Shown piece by piece: positions 52,084 through 62,102 of a DNA stretch of 64,000 bases. Position 1 is the stretch's first letter. The number at the start of each line of letters is the position of its first letter. The notes below the pieces were generated by a model. The model was not told the origin of the DNA. It worked only from the letters and a program-made list of their open reading frames with translations, and did no database searches. The position numbers and the translations under genes are program-made. The DNA is from Desulfofustis sp964433645 (GTDB lineage Bacteria; Desulfobacterota; Desulfobulbia; Desulfobulbales; Desulfocapsaceae), in contig CAYSSK010000003.1 in the NCBI GenBank assembly GCA_964433645.1, positions 18,572-82,571 on the forward strand. Reading direction: 5' to 3'.

Positions 52084-52099
52084 CCGTGGTCGACCACGG
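52084..52099. promoter_or_regulatory. 16-bp perfect palindrome upstream of purL
   Basis: CCGTGGTCGACCACGG, a gapless perfect palindrome about 150 bases before the purL start, with no other gene between. It is a candidate repressor operator. It does not look like the E. coli PurR box. Confidence 0.4.
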
Positions 52100-52251
52100 G
52101 TTCGGTTGACGGTGATTTCTGAGGACATTTTTCCTGATTAATGCTAGTCTTGCCGCAGGTTACGAGAGGGTGCCGCAGACCCGGGCCGGTGGCGTTTGCC
52201 GTCCGACTTTTCTTCTTTTTTCCCGTTAGCTTCAATGTGAGAGGACGACCA

Positions 52252-55200
52252 ATGGAGTCACGCATACAGCATCTGTTTCGTCTGGTCGACGAGGCAACCG
52301 AATATTGTTTCAATATCGAATCGTCGCGTCCGTTGACTGCGGACGAGTTCGACTGTCTGCGGCTGATCGTCGCCGACGGATTTCAAGCGGAGACCGTCAG
52401 CGATGCTCCGCAGCTGTGCGGGGAGCGGGTAGTTGAGGTCGGACCGCGGCTCAATTTCGCCACGGCCTGGTCGTCGAATATGGTCTCCATCTGTCAGGCG
52501 ACCGGGCTTGACGCGGTCAGCCGGGTAGAGCGATCGCGCCGCTATCTGGTGGCAGATCAGCAAGACCTGGAGGTCTTTGTCGCTGCGCATCACGACCGGA
52601 TGACGGAATGCCGCTACCTCGAACCGCTCAGCACTTTTGAAACCGGGATCGAGCCGGAGCCGGTCTACGAAGTGGACCTGAAAAGCAAGGGGCCGGACGG
52701 CCTGCTCGGGATCCCCGGTATTTCCATGGATGAATGGGACCGCAACCTCTACTACGACTACTTTGTCAACAAACACGGGCGCAATCCGACTATTGTCGAG
52801 ATCATGGATCTCAACAACGCCAACTCCGAACACTCTCGGCACGGATTCTTCCGGGGGCGCCAGGTGATCGACGGGCAGGAGCAGCCGGGAACCTTGATGG
52901 AACTGGTGGCCGACACGCTGAAGGCCCATCCGGAAGGGTCGGTCATTGCCTTCAAAGACAATTCGAGCGCCCTCCAGGGCTACGATATCGAAACGATCAC
53001 CCCGGCCGCGCCCGGAGTATCTTCGCCACTGGTCAAGACGAGGAGCTGTTACCATCCGCTGCTGACCGCTGAAACCCACAATTTTCCGACCGGGGTCGCT
53101 CCTTTTCCCGGTGCTGAAACCGGCACCGGCGGCCGTATCCGCGATGTTCAGGGAACCGGCCGCGGCGCTTTCGTGGTCGCCGGTACCGCCGCGTATTGCG
53201 TGGGCAATCTGCATATCCCCGGTTATTCCTTGCCCTGGGAGCGGGAAAAAAACCAACCCGGCAACCTGGCCACACCGCTGGCTATCGAGATCGAGGCGAG
53301 CAACGGCGCTTCCGATTACGGCAACAAGTTCGGCGAGCCGGTCATCCAGGGATTCACCCGCTCCTTTGATCTTCGCCTGGCCGGCGGCGAGCGGTGGGCC
53401 TTTCTCAAGCCGATCATGTTCACCGGCGGCATCGGCCAGATCGATGCTCGTCTGACCGACAAGAAACGGCCGGAGCAGGGCATGCTTATCGTGCAGATCG
53501 GTGGTCCGGCCTATCGGGTCGGCTTTGGCGGCGGTGCCGCGTCGAGCATGCTGCAGGGCGAAAACGTCTCGGAACTCGACTTCGATGCCGTACAGCGCGG
53601 CGATGCCGAGATGGAGCAGAAGATGAACCGGGTGATCCGCGCCTGCAACGAGATGGGCGGCAAGAGCCTGATCGAGGTCATTCACGACCAGGGGGCCGGC
53701 GGCCCGGCCAACGTGCTGAAAGAGCTGGTGGAGCAGTCCGGCGGCCGCATCGAGATTCGTAACATCCGGGTCGGTGATCCGACCATGTCGGTTTTGGAAA
53801 TCTATGTGGCCGAATATCAGGAACGGGCCGGGCTGTTGATCAGACCGGAGGCTATCGAGCAGTTCCGGACGATCTGTGCGCGAGAGAAAGTTGGCTGCGA
53901 AGTCCTCGGCGAAGTGACCGGCGATCTTCGATTCGTGGTCCATGATGCGCTCAACGACACGACTCCGGTGGATATCAAGCTCGACGCCCTGCTCGGCAGT
54001 ATCCCGCAAAAGACCTTTGTTGACCGTCGGTTGAGCCCGGAACTCACGGCGCTCGCATTGCCTGACGACCTTCGCGTCCGTGAGGCGCTGTTCAACGTGC
54101 TGCGGCTGTTGTCGGTCGGGTCCAAGCGGTTTCTGACCAATAAAGTCGACCGGGCGGTGACCGGTCTGGTGGCCCAGCAGCAATGCTGCGGCCCGCTGCA
54201 GCTCACCGTTGCCGATGCGGCGGTGGTGGCGCAGAGCCATTTCGGGGTGACCGGTATTGCCACGGCCATCGGCGAACAGTCGATCAAGATGCTCATCGAC
54301 CCTGCTGCCGGCGCGCGCCTGGCGGTCGGAGAGGCGTTGACCAACCTGGCGGCGGTGGCCATCGAAGATCTCGAGCAGGTCAAATGTTCGGCAAACTGGA
54401 TGTGGGCTCCGAAACTGAGCGGGGAAGGGGCGGCGCTCAGAGATGCGGTAGGAGCCATGCGGGACGTGATGATCAAACTTGGTGTGGCCGTTGACGGCGG
54501 CAAGGACAGCCTGTCCATGGCCACCAAGGTTGGTGGCGAAATGGTCAAATCACCCCGTCAGCTGGTGATTTCTCTTTACGCGGCGGTACCCGATATCCGC
54601 CGGAAGATCACCCCCGATTTGAAACAGCCCGGTTCGGAGTTGCTGCTCATCGACCTGTCCGGGGGACGGTACCGTCTCGGTGGGTCGGCACTGGCGCAGG
54701 TGCATGGACAGATCGGCGACCAGGTCGCCGATCTTGATGACCCGGAGCTGCTGCGCCGCGCTTTTTTGACCATTCAGGAGCTGATTACCCGGCAGCTGAT
54801 CAGGGCCGGGCATGATCGCTCCGACGGCGGTCTGATCACCACCGTGCTGGAGATGGCCTTCAGCGGCAATTGCGGTCTGGAGCTGGAGTTGGGCGGTTCT
54901 GTCGACGCTGTTGCGGCGTTGTTTGCCGAGGAGCTCGGCTATGTGGTCGAATGCGCCGAAGATCAGGTCGACCAGATCACTACTCTGCTCGGCTTGGTCG
55001 ACGTGCCGGTCTACCGCATCGGTCGCAGCACCGCGGAGCCGCGGGTCACCGTGCGCTACAACGACACGCCGGTGCTTGATGAAACGATGGAGGAGCTGCG
55101 GCAATGGTGGGAGGAAACCAGCTACCAGCTCGAGAGGCTGCAGATGAATCCGGTTTGTGCGGAAGAGGAAAAAAAAGTCATCTATCGCCGGACGGGGCCG

Positions 55201-56052
55201 CGCTATCACCTCAGTTTCACGCCCGAATCCGCATCGTTTGAGGTGCTCGGCCGGAAGGACAAGCCGCGGGTGGCGATTCTGCGCGATGAAGGGTCGAATT
55301 CCGATCGTGAGATGAGCTCCGCCTTCTATCTGGCCGGCTTCGAGCCCTGGGATGTCTGCATGACCGATGTGCTGGCCGGCCGGATCAGCCTTGACGGTTT
55401 TCGCGGGCTGGCCGCGGTGGGTGGTTTCTCCTATGCCGACGTACCGGAGTCGGCCAAGGGGTGGGCGGCCACCATTTTATTCAACGACCGGCTCAAGCAG
55501 CAGTTCGATGCCTTCTACGAACGCCCTGACACCTTTACCTTCGGCGTCTGCAACGGCTGCCAGCTGTTCGGCCTGATCGGCTGGGTGCCCTGGCTCGGCA
55601 TTGAACCGGAGCGCCAGCCGCGTTTCGTGCGTAACTCCTCCGGTCGATTCGAGTCGCGCTGGACGACCGTTCGGGTCAACAACACTCCGGCCCTGATGCT
55701 CAAAGGCATGGCAGATCTCGTGTTCGGTATCCATGTCGACCATGGCGAGGGGCGACTGATCTTTCCCGATCCGGACCTGCAGGCAACATGTGTCGAACAG
55801 AATCTCACCCCGCTCGCCTACGTCGATGACGACGGCCGGCCGACGGAGCAATACCCGTTCAACCCGAACGGCTCACCGGCAGGACTGGCCGGCCTTTGTT
55901 CACCGGACGGCCGGCACCTGGCGATCATGCCGCATCCGGAACGGGTCTTTCTGCCCTGGCAGGCGCACTGGCTGCCGGAGGAGATGCGCCACCTGCCGGT
56001 CAGCCCGTGGCTGCAGATGTTTCGCAACGCCTATGAGTGGTGTATGCGTTAG
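52252..56052 (+). CDS. purL: Phosphoribosylformylglycinamidine synthase, large single-chain form
   Basis: 1266 residues, comparable to the 1295 of E. coli. In order: the PurS-like N-terminus with VGPRLNFATAWSSNMVS, the linker with NANSEHSRHGFFRG, two synthetase halves (TAETHNFPTGVAPFPGAETG, VIHDQGAGGPANVLKELV; then GKDSLSMATKVGGEM and HDRSDGGLI) and a C-terminal class I glutaminase with FGVCNGCQLFG (nucleophile Cys) and a late MPHPERVFLPWQ. It makes FGAM from FGAR, glutamine and ATP in purine synthesis. The ATG at 52252 has GAGAGG upstream; the open frame continues left without PurL character. It stands alone, not in a pur operon. Confidence 0.96.
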   Translation: MESRIQHLFRLVDEATEYCFNIESSRPLTADEFDCLRLIVADGFQAETVSDAPQLCGERVVEVGPRLNFATAWSSNMVSICQATGLDAVSRVERSRRYLVADQQDLEVFVAAHHDRMTECRYLEPLSTFETGIEPEPVYEVDLKSKGPDGLLGIPGISMDEWDRNLYYDYFVNKHGRNPTIVEIMDLNNANSEHSRHGFFRGRQVIDGQEQPGTLMELVADTLKAHPEGSVIAFKDNSSALQGYDIETITPAAPGVSSPLVKTRSCYHPLLTAETHNFPTGVAPFPGAETGTGGRIRDVQGTGRGAFVVAGTAAYCVGNLHIPGYSLPWEREKNQPGNLATPLAIEIEASNGASDYGNKFGEPVIQGFTRSFDLRLAGGERWAFLKPIMFTGGIGQIDARLTDKKRPEQGMLIVQIGGPAYRVGFGGGAASSMLQGENVSELDFDAVQRGDAEMEQKMNRVIRACNEMGGKSLIEVIHDQGAGGPANVLKELVEQSGGRIEIRNIRVGDPTMSVLEIYVAEYQERAGLLIRPEAIEQFRTICAREKVGCEVLGEVTGDLRFVVHDALNDTTPVDIKLDALLGSIPQKTFVDRRLSPELTALALPDDLRVREALFNVLRLLSVGSKRFLTNKVDRAVTGLVAQQQCCGPLQLTVADAAVVAQSHFGVTGIATAIGEQSIKMLIDPAAGARLAVGEALTNLAAVAIEDLEQVKCSANWMWAPKLSGEGAALRDAVGAMRDVMIKLGVAVDGGKDSLSMATKVGGEMVKSPRQLVISLYAAVPDIRRKITPDLKQPGSELLLIDLSGGRYRLGGSALAQVHGQIGDQVADLDDPELLRRAFLTIQELITRQLIRAGHDRSDGGLITTVLEMAFSGNCGLELELGGSVDAVAALFAEELGYVVECAEDQVDQITTLLGLVDVPVYRIGRSTAEPRVTVRYNDTPVLDETMEELRQWWEETSYQLERLQMNPVCAEEEKKVIYRRTGPRYHLSFTPESASFEVLGRKDKPRVAILRDEGSNSDREMSSAFYLAGFEPWDVCMTDVLAGRISLDGFRGLAAVGGFSYADVPESAKGWAATILFNDRLKQQFDAFYERPDTFTFGVCNGCQLFGLIGWVPWLGIEPERQPRFVRNSSGRFESRWTTVRVNNTPALMLKGMADLVFGIHVDHGEGRLIFPDPDLQATCVEQNLTPLAYVDDDGRPTEQYPFNPNGSPAGLAGLCSPDGRHLAIMPHPERVFLPWQAHWLPEEMRHLPVSPWLQMFRNAYEWCMR

Positions 56053-56287
56053 CCGAAGGTGGCGTGCACTCCCGATGGACGCTTCTCCGTCCCGGCTTTG
56101 ACCAGATTCTGCAGCCGGGCGGCCGGGGGCGTCGGGTCGGCGGCGGCACCGTGGTATTATTGGCTCGTCGAGACGGCGGGTTCGTTGGTGCAGTCGTAAG
56201 CCCGAAAGCGGTTCACGCCAGAAGCGGAAGGATCCTTCGCCGGCCGGAGCGTTTGCTTTGACAAAAAACGTATGCAAAGACAAGGGG
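56053..56287. other. Short convergent intergenic region
   Basis: 235 bases between the convergent purL and subtilase genes. It holds a gapless palindrome GAAGGATCCTTC (56228-56239) and no T-tailed hairpin that I would call a terminator. Confidence 0.3.
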
Positions 56288-59002
56288 TTACGGTAGCTCG
56301 AGAAAAACCGTTACCTGTTGTTGCCAGGCGGTCGTTTCGTCGAAACGGGGGAAGGGTGGCGTGGTGTCGGACGGGTGCGAATGGCGGGCGAGGGCAAGAA
56401 GCCCTGTGATTGTTGCCGCCGAAAAGGATGTGCCGTCAAGAAAATTGTGCTTGTTGTCCGGTATCGTGGTGAAAATGTTGCTGGCCGGAGCGATGGCATC
56501 GGCCTGTTCGGCCACGCTCTGGTTGGGGAGCGGGTTGTCTGCTTCGTCAAGCCCGGCCACCGCGATAACGTCTGGGTGAATGGCCGGAAAAGAGACGGCG
56601 AGGGCCCGTGGATCGTTGCCGACCGGGGCAATCAGACGCAGACCGGCCCGGTTCGCGGTACCGATCAAGGTGCTGACCAGGTCATCCGGCTGCGACGCGC
56701 CGAGGCTGAGGTTGACGATGTCCGCTTGTTCGGCTATCGCGGTGTCGAGAGCTTTGGCGATGGCGGCCGAGTAGCAGGTACCCGCGGCGGTGTTTGCCGA
56801 GCGTTGTTCGCAGGCCCGCAGTGCGATCAGTTCGGCTTCCGGAGCGATACCGACGATGCCGAAATCATTCCGGGCGCCGGCAATGATCCCGGCGACGCCG
56901 GTGCCATGGATCTCTCCCCGATAGGGTGAGGTCGCAAGCATATTGTGCGAACTGCGGATCCGGCCCGCAAAGTCCTGGTGCTCGAGATCGACTCCGGTAT
57001 CGATAATCGCCACCCGCACCGATTTTCCGCCGGTCCGATCCTGTATCGGCGTGAGATCGACGAGTCGATGGATCGATTGCATCGAGCGGAGCGGATCCTG
57101 CTCGTTCATCGTGTGGTAGATGAAATTGGGCTGGGCGAGCCTCAGGCCGTCTTCCTGCCGCAGCTCCTTGACCAGCTGCCCCACGTCCCCATCGGTCGAG
57201 CAGACCACCATGATCCGCTTGATCGAGGCGAGCTTGGTCTGGTTCGTGACCAGTAACTGGTATCTGGCGGTGATCGTGGCGATCAGATTGCGTCCGCCAC
57301 CGCTGTCGTCGACGAGAAAGATGACGTGCCCCGGGACAAAGGCGGTTTCGGGAGCGAGGGTGAACGAGAACTCTCGACTTTCCGCCGCCAACTCGCCGGC
57401 ACCGTTGAATCCTCTGACCTGCCAGCGATAGGTGGTTGCCGGCGCAAATTTCAGTTCGATGATCCGGTCGACCAGGTGGTACTCCCCGCTTTTCGTGTAT
57501 GCCGAGAAAAACGGCTCCGTTTCTCCTTCCTGGTAAAAATCAAGTTGATAGGTCTCGATTCGGCCAGTGTCGTGCCAGCTGAAAAGAGCGCCGCTACTGT
57601 CTACAATCGCCCGGTCTTCTGGCGCCGTCACGGTAATGGGCGCAACGATTGCCGCTTTCTTGGCCTCGACGTGATAGATGGCTTGCGGAAAGTCGATGCG
57701 TTGGGCGGCGGTAGCCGGTTCGGTAATGATGAACCGCAGCCGGTGCGCCCCTTCCGAATAGGTTGGCAGGGGCGGCGTTCTCGGCGTTTTCAGGGTCAGC
57801 ACCGTGCCGTAAAAAAGGTTCTGCTGCACTCGCTGAATGATCCGCTCACCAACCTGCCAATATCCCTGAAGCGTACCGGAGCCGTTGTAATGGATCTCGA
57901 CAACGCCGGTCAGGTTACGTTCGTTGCGCTCGACCAGGATCAGCGGCCGGTTGTTCTGTTCGAAGAAGACCCGCATCCTGGTGATGCGCAGCTCACCGGC
58001 GGCGGCGGTGCGCAGATTGACCCGGGTCTCGCCGATGCCGGACCTGAGGTTCTGCGCCGAGAAGGTTCTGCGGTACATGATCTTGTTGCTACCGGCGTTC
58101 TGGGCTGTCTGGAGAACGCTGTGCGGCACGGTAACACTCTCGGTGGCGGATGGTCGGGTCGTGCTGAGATTTACGCTCAACGGTGTATTGTTCGTCCCGA
58201 GCACCCGGCCGGCCAGGACGAACTCGCCACGGGACGAACGAATGGTTTCCGGGAGCGGCACGGTCGGTTGAACAACGGTGAAGGTGACCCGCTGCGGCGC
58301 CCGTCCGCCCACGGTGAGGTTGAGCTGTTCAGGCGCCGTCTCGATGAGCAGCCGGCCCGGCTCGACGGTGATGGCCAGTTGCTGCGTTGCCGAGATTCCC
58401 TGGGCGGAGAGGATCCGCAACGTGAAGGTGAAGGTGCCTTTCTGCGTCGGAACACCAGCTATCCGGCCGTTCTGCTCGAGTTTGAGGCCGGGCGGCAGGC
58501 GGCCGCCGGTTACCCGGTAGCGGTTTCGTGCACCGGAGACCGATTGCAGCCGGTGGTCGTAGTCGATGCCGACTTCGCCGCGGGGCAGGACACTGTCGAC
58601 GGCGTCGGTGATCGTAATGGTTTGAGTGACCCGGAGCGGCGGCGTGACCGTGTTTGCTCCTTGAACGGCCCAGCCGGTGATCGTGTAGTTACCACTGGCA
58701 CTATAGGTGTGCGTTGCCGTGAAACTATGGGGTACAGAAAATGGCGGCACGAGAATTGCGTTGAGAGGGCTGCGCGTTTGCTGCGGTGATTCGTCGCCAA
58801 AGGTGATATTGAGAGAGCCATTGGGGGGCGGTGTCACCGAAAAATTGAATTGTCCCGTGACGGTAACGGTCACCGTCTCGCCGATCGTCGCCGTGGTCGG
58901 GTTGACCTGCATGGTGATCGCGGACGCACCGCCAGCCCAGCCAAGACACAGGATGAACACGATGACTCGGAGCAGGCGGCATGTATTGATATGAGGTGCC
59001 AT
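56288..59002 (-). CDS. Secreted subtilisin-like (S8) serine protease with Ig-like N-terminal domains
   Basis: 904 residues. A signal peptide (VIVFILCLGWAGGASA) precedes beta-sandwich regions: a PKD-like one (about 30-130) and a putative-Ig domain (YRVTGGRLPPGLKLEQNG, GVPTQKGTFTFTL), then further strand-rich parts. The protease lies in the last 270 residues with the triad Asp in VAIIDTGVDLEH, His in IHGTGVAGIIAG and Ser in DGTSFSAATITG, and the oxyanion Asn in PVGNDPRAL. No C-terminal anchor or sorting tag is evident. AAGGAGG precedes the ATG. It lies 11 bases behind the outer-membrane barrel gene, so the two should be co-expressed and may work together at the cell surface. Confidence 0.9.
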   Translation of the reverse strand: MAPHINTCRLLRVIVFILCLGWAGGASAITMQVNPTTATIGETVTVTVTGQFNFSVTPPPNGSLNITFGDESPQQTRSPLNAILVPPFSVPHSFTATHTYSASGNYTITGWAVQGANTVTPPLRVTQTITITDAVDSVLPRGEVGIDYDHRLQSVSGARNRYRVTGGRLPPGLKLEQNGRIAGVPTQKGTFTFTLRILSAQGISATQQLAITVEPGRLLIETAPEQLNLTVGGRAPQRVTFTVVQPTVPLPETIRSSRGEFVLAGRVLGTNNTPLSVNLSTTRPSATESVTVPHSVLQTAQNAGSNKIMYRRTFSAQNLRSGIGETRVNLRTAAAGELRITRMRVFFEQNNRPLILVERNERNLTGVVEIHYNGSGTLQGYWQVGERIIQRVQQNLFYGTVLTLKTPRTPPLPTYSEGAHRLRFIITEPATAAQRIDFPQAIYHVEAKKAAIVAPITVTAPEDRAIVDSSGALFSWHDTGRIETYQLDFYQEGETEPFFSAYTKSGEYHLVDRIIELKFAPATTYRWQVRGFNGAGELAAESREFSFTLAPETAFVPGHVIFLVDDSGGGRNLIATITARYQLLVTNQTKLASIKRIMVVCSTDGDVGQLVKELRQEDGLRLAQPNFIYHTMNEQDPLRSMQSIHRLVDLTPIQDRTGGKSVRVAIIDTGVDLEHQDFAGRIRSSHNMLATSPYRGEIHGTGVAGIIAGARNDFGIVGIAPEAELIALRACEQRSANTAAGTCYSAAIAKALDTAIAEQADIVNLSLGASQPDDLVSTLIGTANRAGLRLIAPVGNDPRALAVSFPAIHPDVIAVAGLDEADNPLPNQSVAEQADAIAPASNIFTTIPDNKHNFLDGTSFSAATITGLLALARHSHPSDTTPPFPRFDETTAWQQQVTVFLELP

Positions 59003-59013
59003 GGCGGGCCTCC

Positions 59014-60984
59014 TTAGAACGAAAACGGGACTGCGGAAGAGAGCACCAGGGAGAGGATGCCTTCGGAGAAACTCGAGTCGTAGATATGGTCTTCCTGGCG
59101 GTTATAAGTGTATTCGACAGCGATGGTAGGGTCTTCCAGGTGCCCCAGTCGTTCGATCCGATAATTGAGACGCCCGTAGAGTGCGGTGTTGCTCATATCG
59201 ACGCTGTCGTCGTCGGCCGACGTCCAGTCGTGGGTGCCGCCGAACTCGCAGATCACCCGGTCTTCGAAGAGGGTGGCATAGATATCGAGGGTGAGGGTGT
59301 TGGTATCGGTGCGCACCGAGGACGAGAGATTCTCCGAGCTGTTCAGCGTCCAGGACGGCAGAATAGAAAAAAAGATCGAGGTGTACGACGGGACCACGGT
59401 AAACGAAACCAGGCGGGTGTCGTGATCGGCGGGGGATGAGTCGTTTTGCAGTGAGTAGCCGGAGCGCAGTTCGATGGCCCAGGGACCATCGATAAAGCCG
59501 ATGCTGCCGGTCAGCGTGTCGGTGTCCAGCGAGATCGGTTCAACCTCGTCCGGTTCGTCGCTCGAGCGCTGCCGGTTGTGTTCGAAGGTCAGACCGAGCG
59601 GAAACCGCTGCCAGGCCGAATAACGATAGTCGAGCCCGCCGGTGAAGGAATAAATTCGGGCGTAGATAGCGTCGTTCTCAACGTTGTCCCACGAGTAGTT
59701 GAGCAGCATCCTGACGGTGTGGTCGGTCAGAGCGGTGCCACCGTTAAAGTCGAAGCCGGCCCAATCCTTGATGATCGATTGATGGCCGATCACATCGTAT
59801 TGCGGACCGGTATAGCTGTAGCCGAATTGGTAGTCGCTGGTATCTCCATAGCCGCTGACCAGGAAGCGGTACGCGGTATCGGTAAACTCAACTGATTCGT
59901 CGTCGTCGATGGTAAGGCTGCTGATGTCGATTTCAAAATCGGTTATCAGGGCCTGGTCGAAAAAATCGGTGACGATGACAAGACCGGTCGCCTCACCTCT
60001 GCGCTGTTGCGACTCGGACCAGCTGCCGAGATAGCTGCCATCGTCGCCGCCACGGATATGCACGGCCTTGACGGTGAGCCGCCGGTCAAAAAAATCCATG
60101 CCGGCCGAGGTGCCCATGATGTGGTCGTTCGAATTGAAGGCCAGGCCGAGGCCGTCTATTTCGTAGGTATTTTCCCGGCCGAGCACGCCGAAACCGCTGA
60201 CGGTCAGGTTGCCGATGCTAATACGGGCCTGGCCGCCTCGTCTGGTCAACGAATCGATGGTGTTTTTCGACTCGGTGATCGTCGTGTCGCCGATTTCCAC
60301 CCGGGCCTGATACTGATCCGTCGTGTAATCCGAGGTCATCAGAAAATCGATCAGGCCAAGTCCCTTTTTCTCCGGAGCACTGAGCGGGGCGTTTTGATCG
60401 TAGTAGCGGATATTGGTACGAAACGAGGAATGCCAGCCGCCTTCCTTGATTGTCGAGGTGCTCGACAGATACGAATCCAGAGAGCTATAAGGAAACGATA
60501 CGGCCGGATCGGTCGTATGGGGTGCATTACCGGTGTCGGTGGTCCGCTGCAGAACCGTTTTCACGGTGGTGGAGAGACGATTGTCCGAAGCGATCTCTTC
60601 AAACGATTCACTGTGCCGGCTGGTAAAGATGAACTCCTGTTCAACCGGCTGTCCGTCCAGGTCATAGGCGAAAATGATGAGTTGATGCTCACCGGCCGGC
60701 AAGATTCCGGGAGCGGTGAGACGATAGCCGGCATCTTCTTCGGTAATCATGGCGGTCACGTCATTGCCGTCGAGCAGAACGAGCCGTCCTTCAGCATGGA
60801 GTGGTTGGGAACTGCGAAACATGATGGTCGGCGACTTGGCGATCGCCACGGTGTCGGGAAACGGTGAGATCAGCTCAATTCTTGTCTGCGCCGCCGCTTC
60901 TCGGGCTAGGCCGGGCAGAGCGAAAGAGAGGGCGGTCAGGCAGCAGATCAGGTGGCGGCGGGAAAAGGCAGGAACGTTCATCAT
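59014..60984 (-). CDS. Outer-membrane beta-barrel protein, unknown function
   Basis: 656 residues from the ATG at 60984 (GGAG nine bases upstream). Signal peptide HLICCLTALSFALPGLAREAAA, then a soluble domain of about 130 residues (SPFPDTVAIAKSPTIMFRSS, Ig-like, GILPAGEHQLIIFAYDLDGQ), then some 500 residues of alternating amphipathic strands with many Tyr and Asp, ending SAVPFSF: a C-terminal Phe as needed for barrel assembly. I do not recognise a named porin or secretion family. The open frame continues left to 61152 without a signal-like start. It is first of a two-gene unit with the subtilase, so transport or surface display of the protease is a reasonable guess. Confidence 0.78.
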   Translation of the reverse strand: MMNVPAFSRRHLICCLTALSFALPGLAREAAAQTRIELISPFPDTVAIAKSPTIMFRSSQPLHAEGRLVLLDGNDVTAMITEEDAGYRLTAPGILPAGEHQLIIFAYDLDGQPVEQEFIFTSRHSESFEEIASDNRLSTTVKTVLQRTTDTGNAPHTTDPAVSFPYSSLDSYLSSTSTIKEGGWHSSFRTNIRYYDQNAPLSAPEKKGLGLIDFLMTSDYTTDQYQARVEIGDTTITESKNTIDSLTRRGGQARISIGNLTVSGFGVLGRENTYEIDGLGLAFNSNDHIMGTSAGMDFFDRRLTVKAVHIRGGDDGSYLGSWSESQQRRGEATGLVIVTDFFDQALITDFEIDISSLTIDDDESVEFTDTAYRFLVSGYGDTSDYQFGYSYTGPQYDVIGHQSIIKDWAGFDFNGGTALTDHTVRMLLNYSWDNVENDAIYARIYSFTGGLDYRYSAWQRFPLGLTFEHNRQRSSDEPDEVEPISLDTDTLTGSIGFIDGPWAIELRSGYSLQNDSSPADHDTRLVSFTVVPSYTSIFFSILPSWTLNSSENLSSSVRTDTNTLTLDIYATLFEDRVICEFGGTHDWTSADDDSVDMSNTALYGRLNYRIERLGHLEDPTIAVEYTYNRQEDHIYDSSFSEGILSLVLSSAVPFSF

Positions 60985-61439
60985 TTCCGGAATCTCCGTA
61001 ATGGGTTTTCCAGGATCGCCGGCAATCGACCACGATGCAATTGTGATCCGTGTCAGCCGCACCGGGTGCCGGCGGTATGACGCGCGGCACGATACCGGAG
61101 ATACTCTTCTTACGGGAAAAGCAATGACGAAATACGTGTTGCACCCTAGCATGAAATAACCCTCTTGCCATCCAAAAAATGTTCAAAACCAGTTGATTGT
61201 TTTATCCCTCACGGCCTCTTGAATAGCGGTGAAGGAAACAGAGATACACCTGGTCCGTTTTCTTTGAGTGCGGCTCTTCGGCCAGATGGTTCAAAAATAG
61301 CCCCGGTCATCGTAAAAATTTCGAAACTGCGGAAAACCATGGGCAAAGCGATGGTGGGAGGCGCCGGATCATTCGAGCGGCACGGCTTCTCGAATGGCCG
61401 GGCACTTCAGAACATTCCGGCGGGAGCCCACGGCAGATG
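60985..61439. other. Intergenic region upstream of the barrel gene
   Basis: 455 bases between the anti-sigma and barrel genes, all in one orientation. It must contain the promoter of the barrel/protease unit; I looked for a motif shared with the region before the sigma-factor gene and found none convincing by eye. Confidence 0.35.
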
Positions 61440-62102
61440 TTATTCCATCACCGGCTCAAGGAAGCGGACAACCGCGTCCCGGCGCAATCTGGCAACGTGC
61501 TCCTGATGATGGGCACCATCGGGAAGAACGATACGATACCTGCCTTCGGCAGAGGGGCCGGCGATGATCGAGGCGTTGGTGTTGATCAGCAGCGTCCTGA
61601 TGCGTGCCTCAGAGGCCGATTCGGAAAAAACGATATTATAGAAAGAACCATCGGCTCCGATGGCAGCGTCTCCTCCGGTACTGAGGGTTTGATAGGAATG
61701 GTCGGGTTGTCCCGGGATGAGCAGGATAACGATCAGGGCGGCCTGGACGACGGCCAGACCCCAGGGCAGGCCGACCGAGGCCTTGAGCCGTGCCCAGGCT
61801 TCGGCCAGGTGAGCATGGCGCGGAGAACAAGGCCCATTTGATAGGCGGCGATGATCGGGCCGAGGCGCTTCGGCCCCGGAGATCGCCGCATCGATTCTTT
61901 GAAAAATCTTTTCCGACGGGGGAGGCGGCTCGTCCTGGGTTTGGCGATAAAGCATTTTGAGCGCCAGGAATTCATCGAGTTCCCGGCGAAGCTCTTGATC
62001 GACGGCCAACCGCTGGGCAAAAGCGGTTGTGGTTTCCGGGTCGAGAGTGCCCTGGACATACTCGGGAATCAGATCGGACAGTGAGGCTGGATTAGAGATC
62101 AT
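61440..62102 (-). CDS. Membrane-bound anti-sigma factor (predicted)
   Basis: 220 residues. The cytoplasmic half begins MISNPASLSDLIPEYVQGTLD, then a helical LAVDQELRRELDEFLALK, resembling the sigma-binding domain of RskA-like anti-sigma factors; there is no zinc HxxxCxxC motif. One membrane helix (GLAVVQAALIVILLIPG, about residues 110-130) is followed by a periplasmic domain of about 90 residues (TLLINTNASIIAGPSAEGRY). The start lies inside the end of the sigma gene (11-base overlap), so the two are translationally coupled. A longer open frame to the right is a shadow of the sigma gene. Confidence 0.8.
   Translation of the reverse strand: MISNPASLSDLIPEYVQGTLDPETTTAFAQRLAVDQELRRELDEFLALKMLYRQTQDEPPPPSEKIFQRIDAAISGAEAPRPDHRRLSNGPCSPRHAHLAEAWARLKASVGLPWGLAVVQAALIVILLIPGQPDHSYQTLSTGGDAAIGADGSFYNIVFSESASEARIRTLLINTNASIIAGPSAEGRYRIVLPDGAHHQEHVARLRRDAVVRFLEPVME

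Noticed and set aside
52258..54240. 660-codon open frame on the minus strand
   Set aside because: Exactly antisense to purL; composition is that of a complementary shadow and no domain is recognisable.
57326..58789. 487-codon open frame on the plus strand
   Set aside because: Antisense to the subtilase gene, Arg/Gly-rich, no family.
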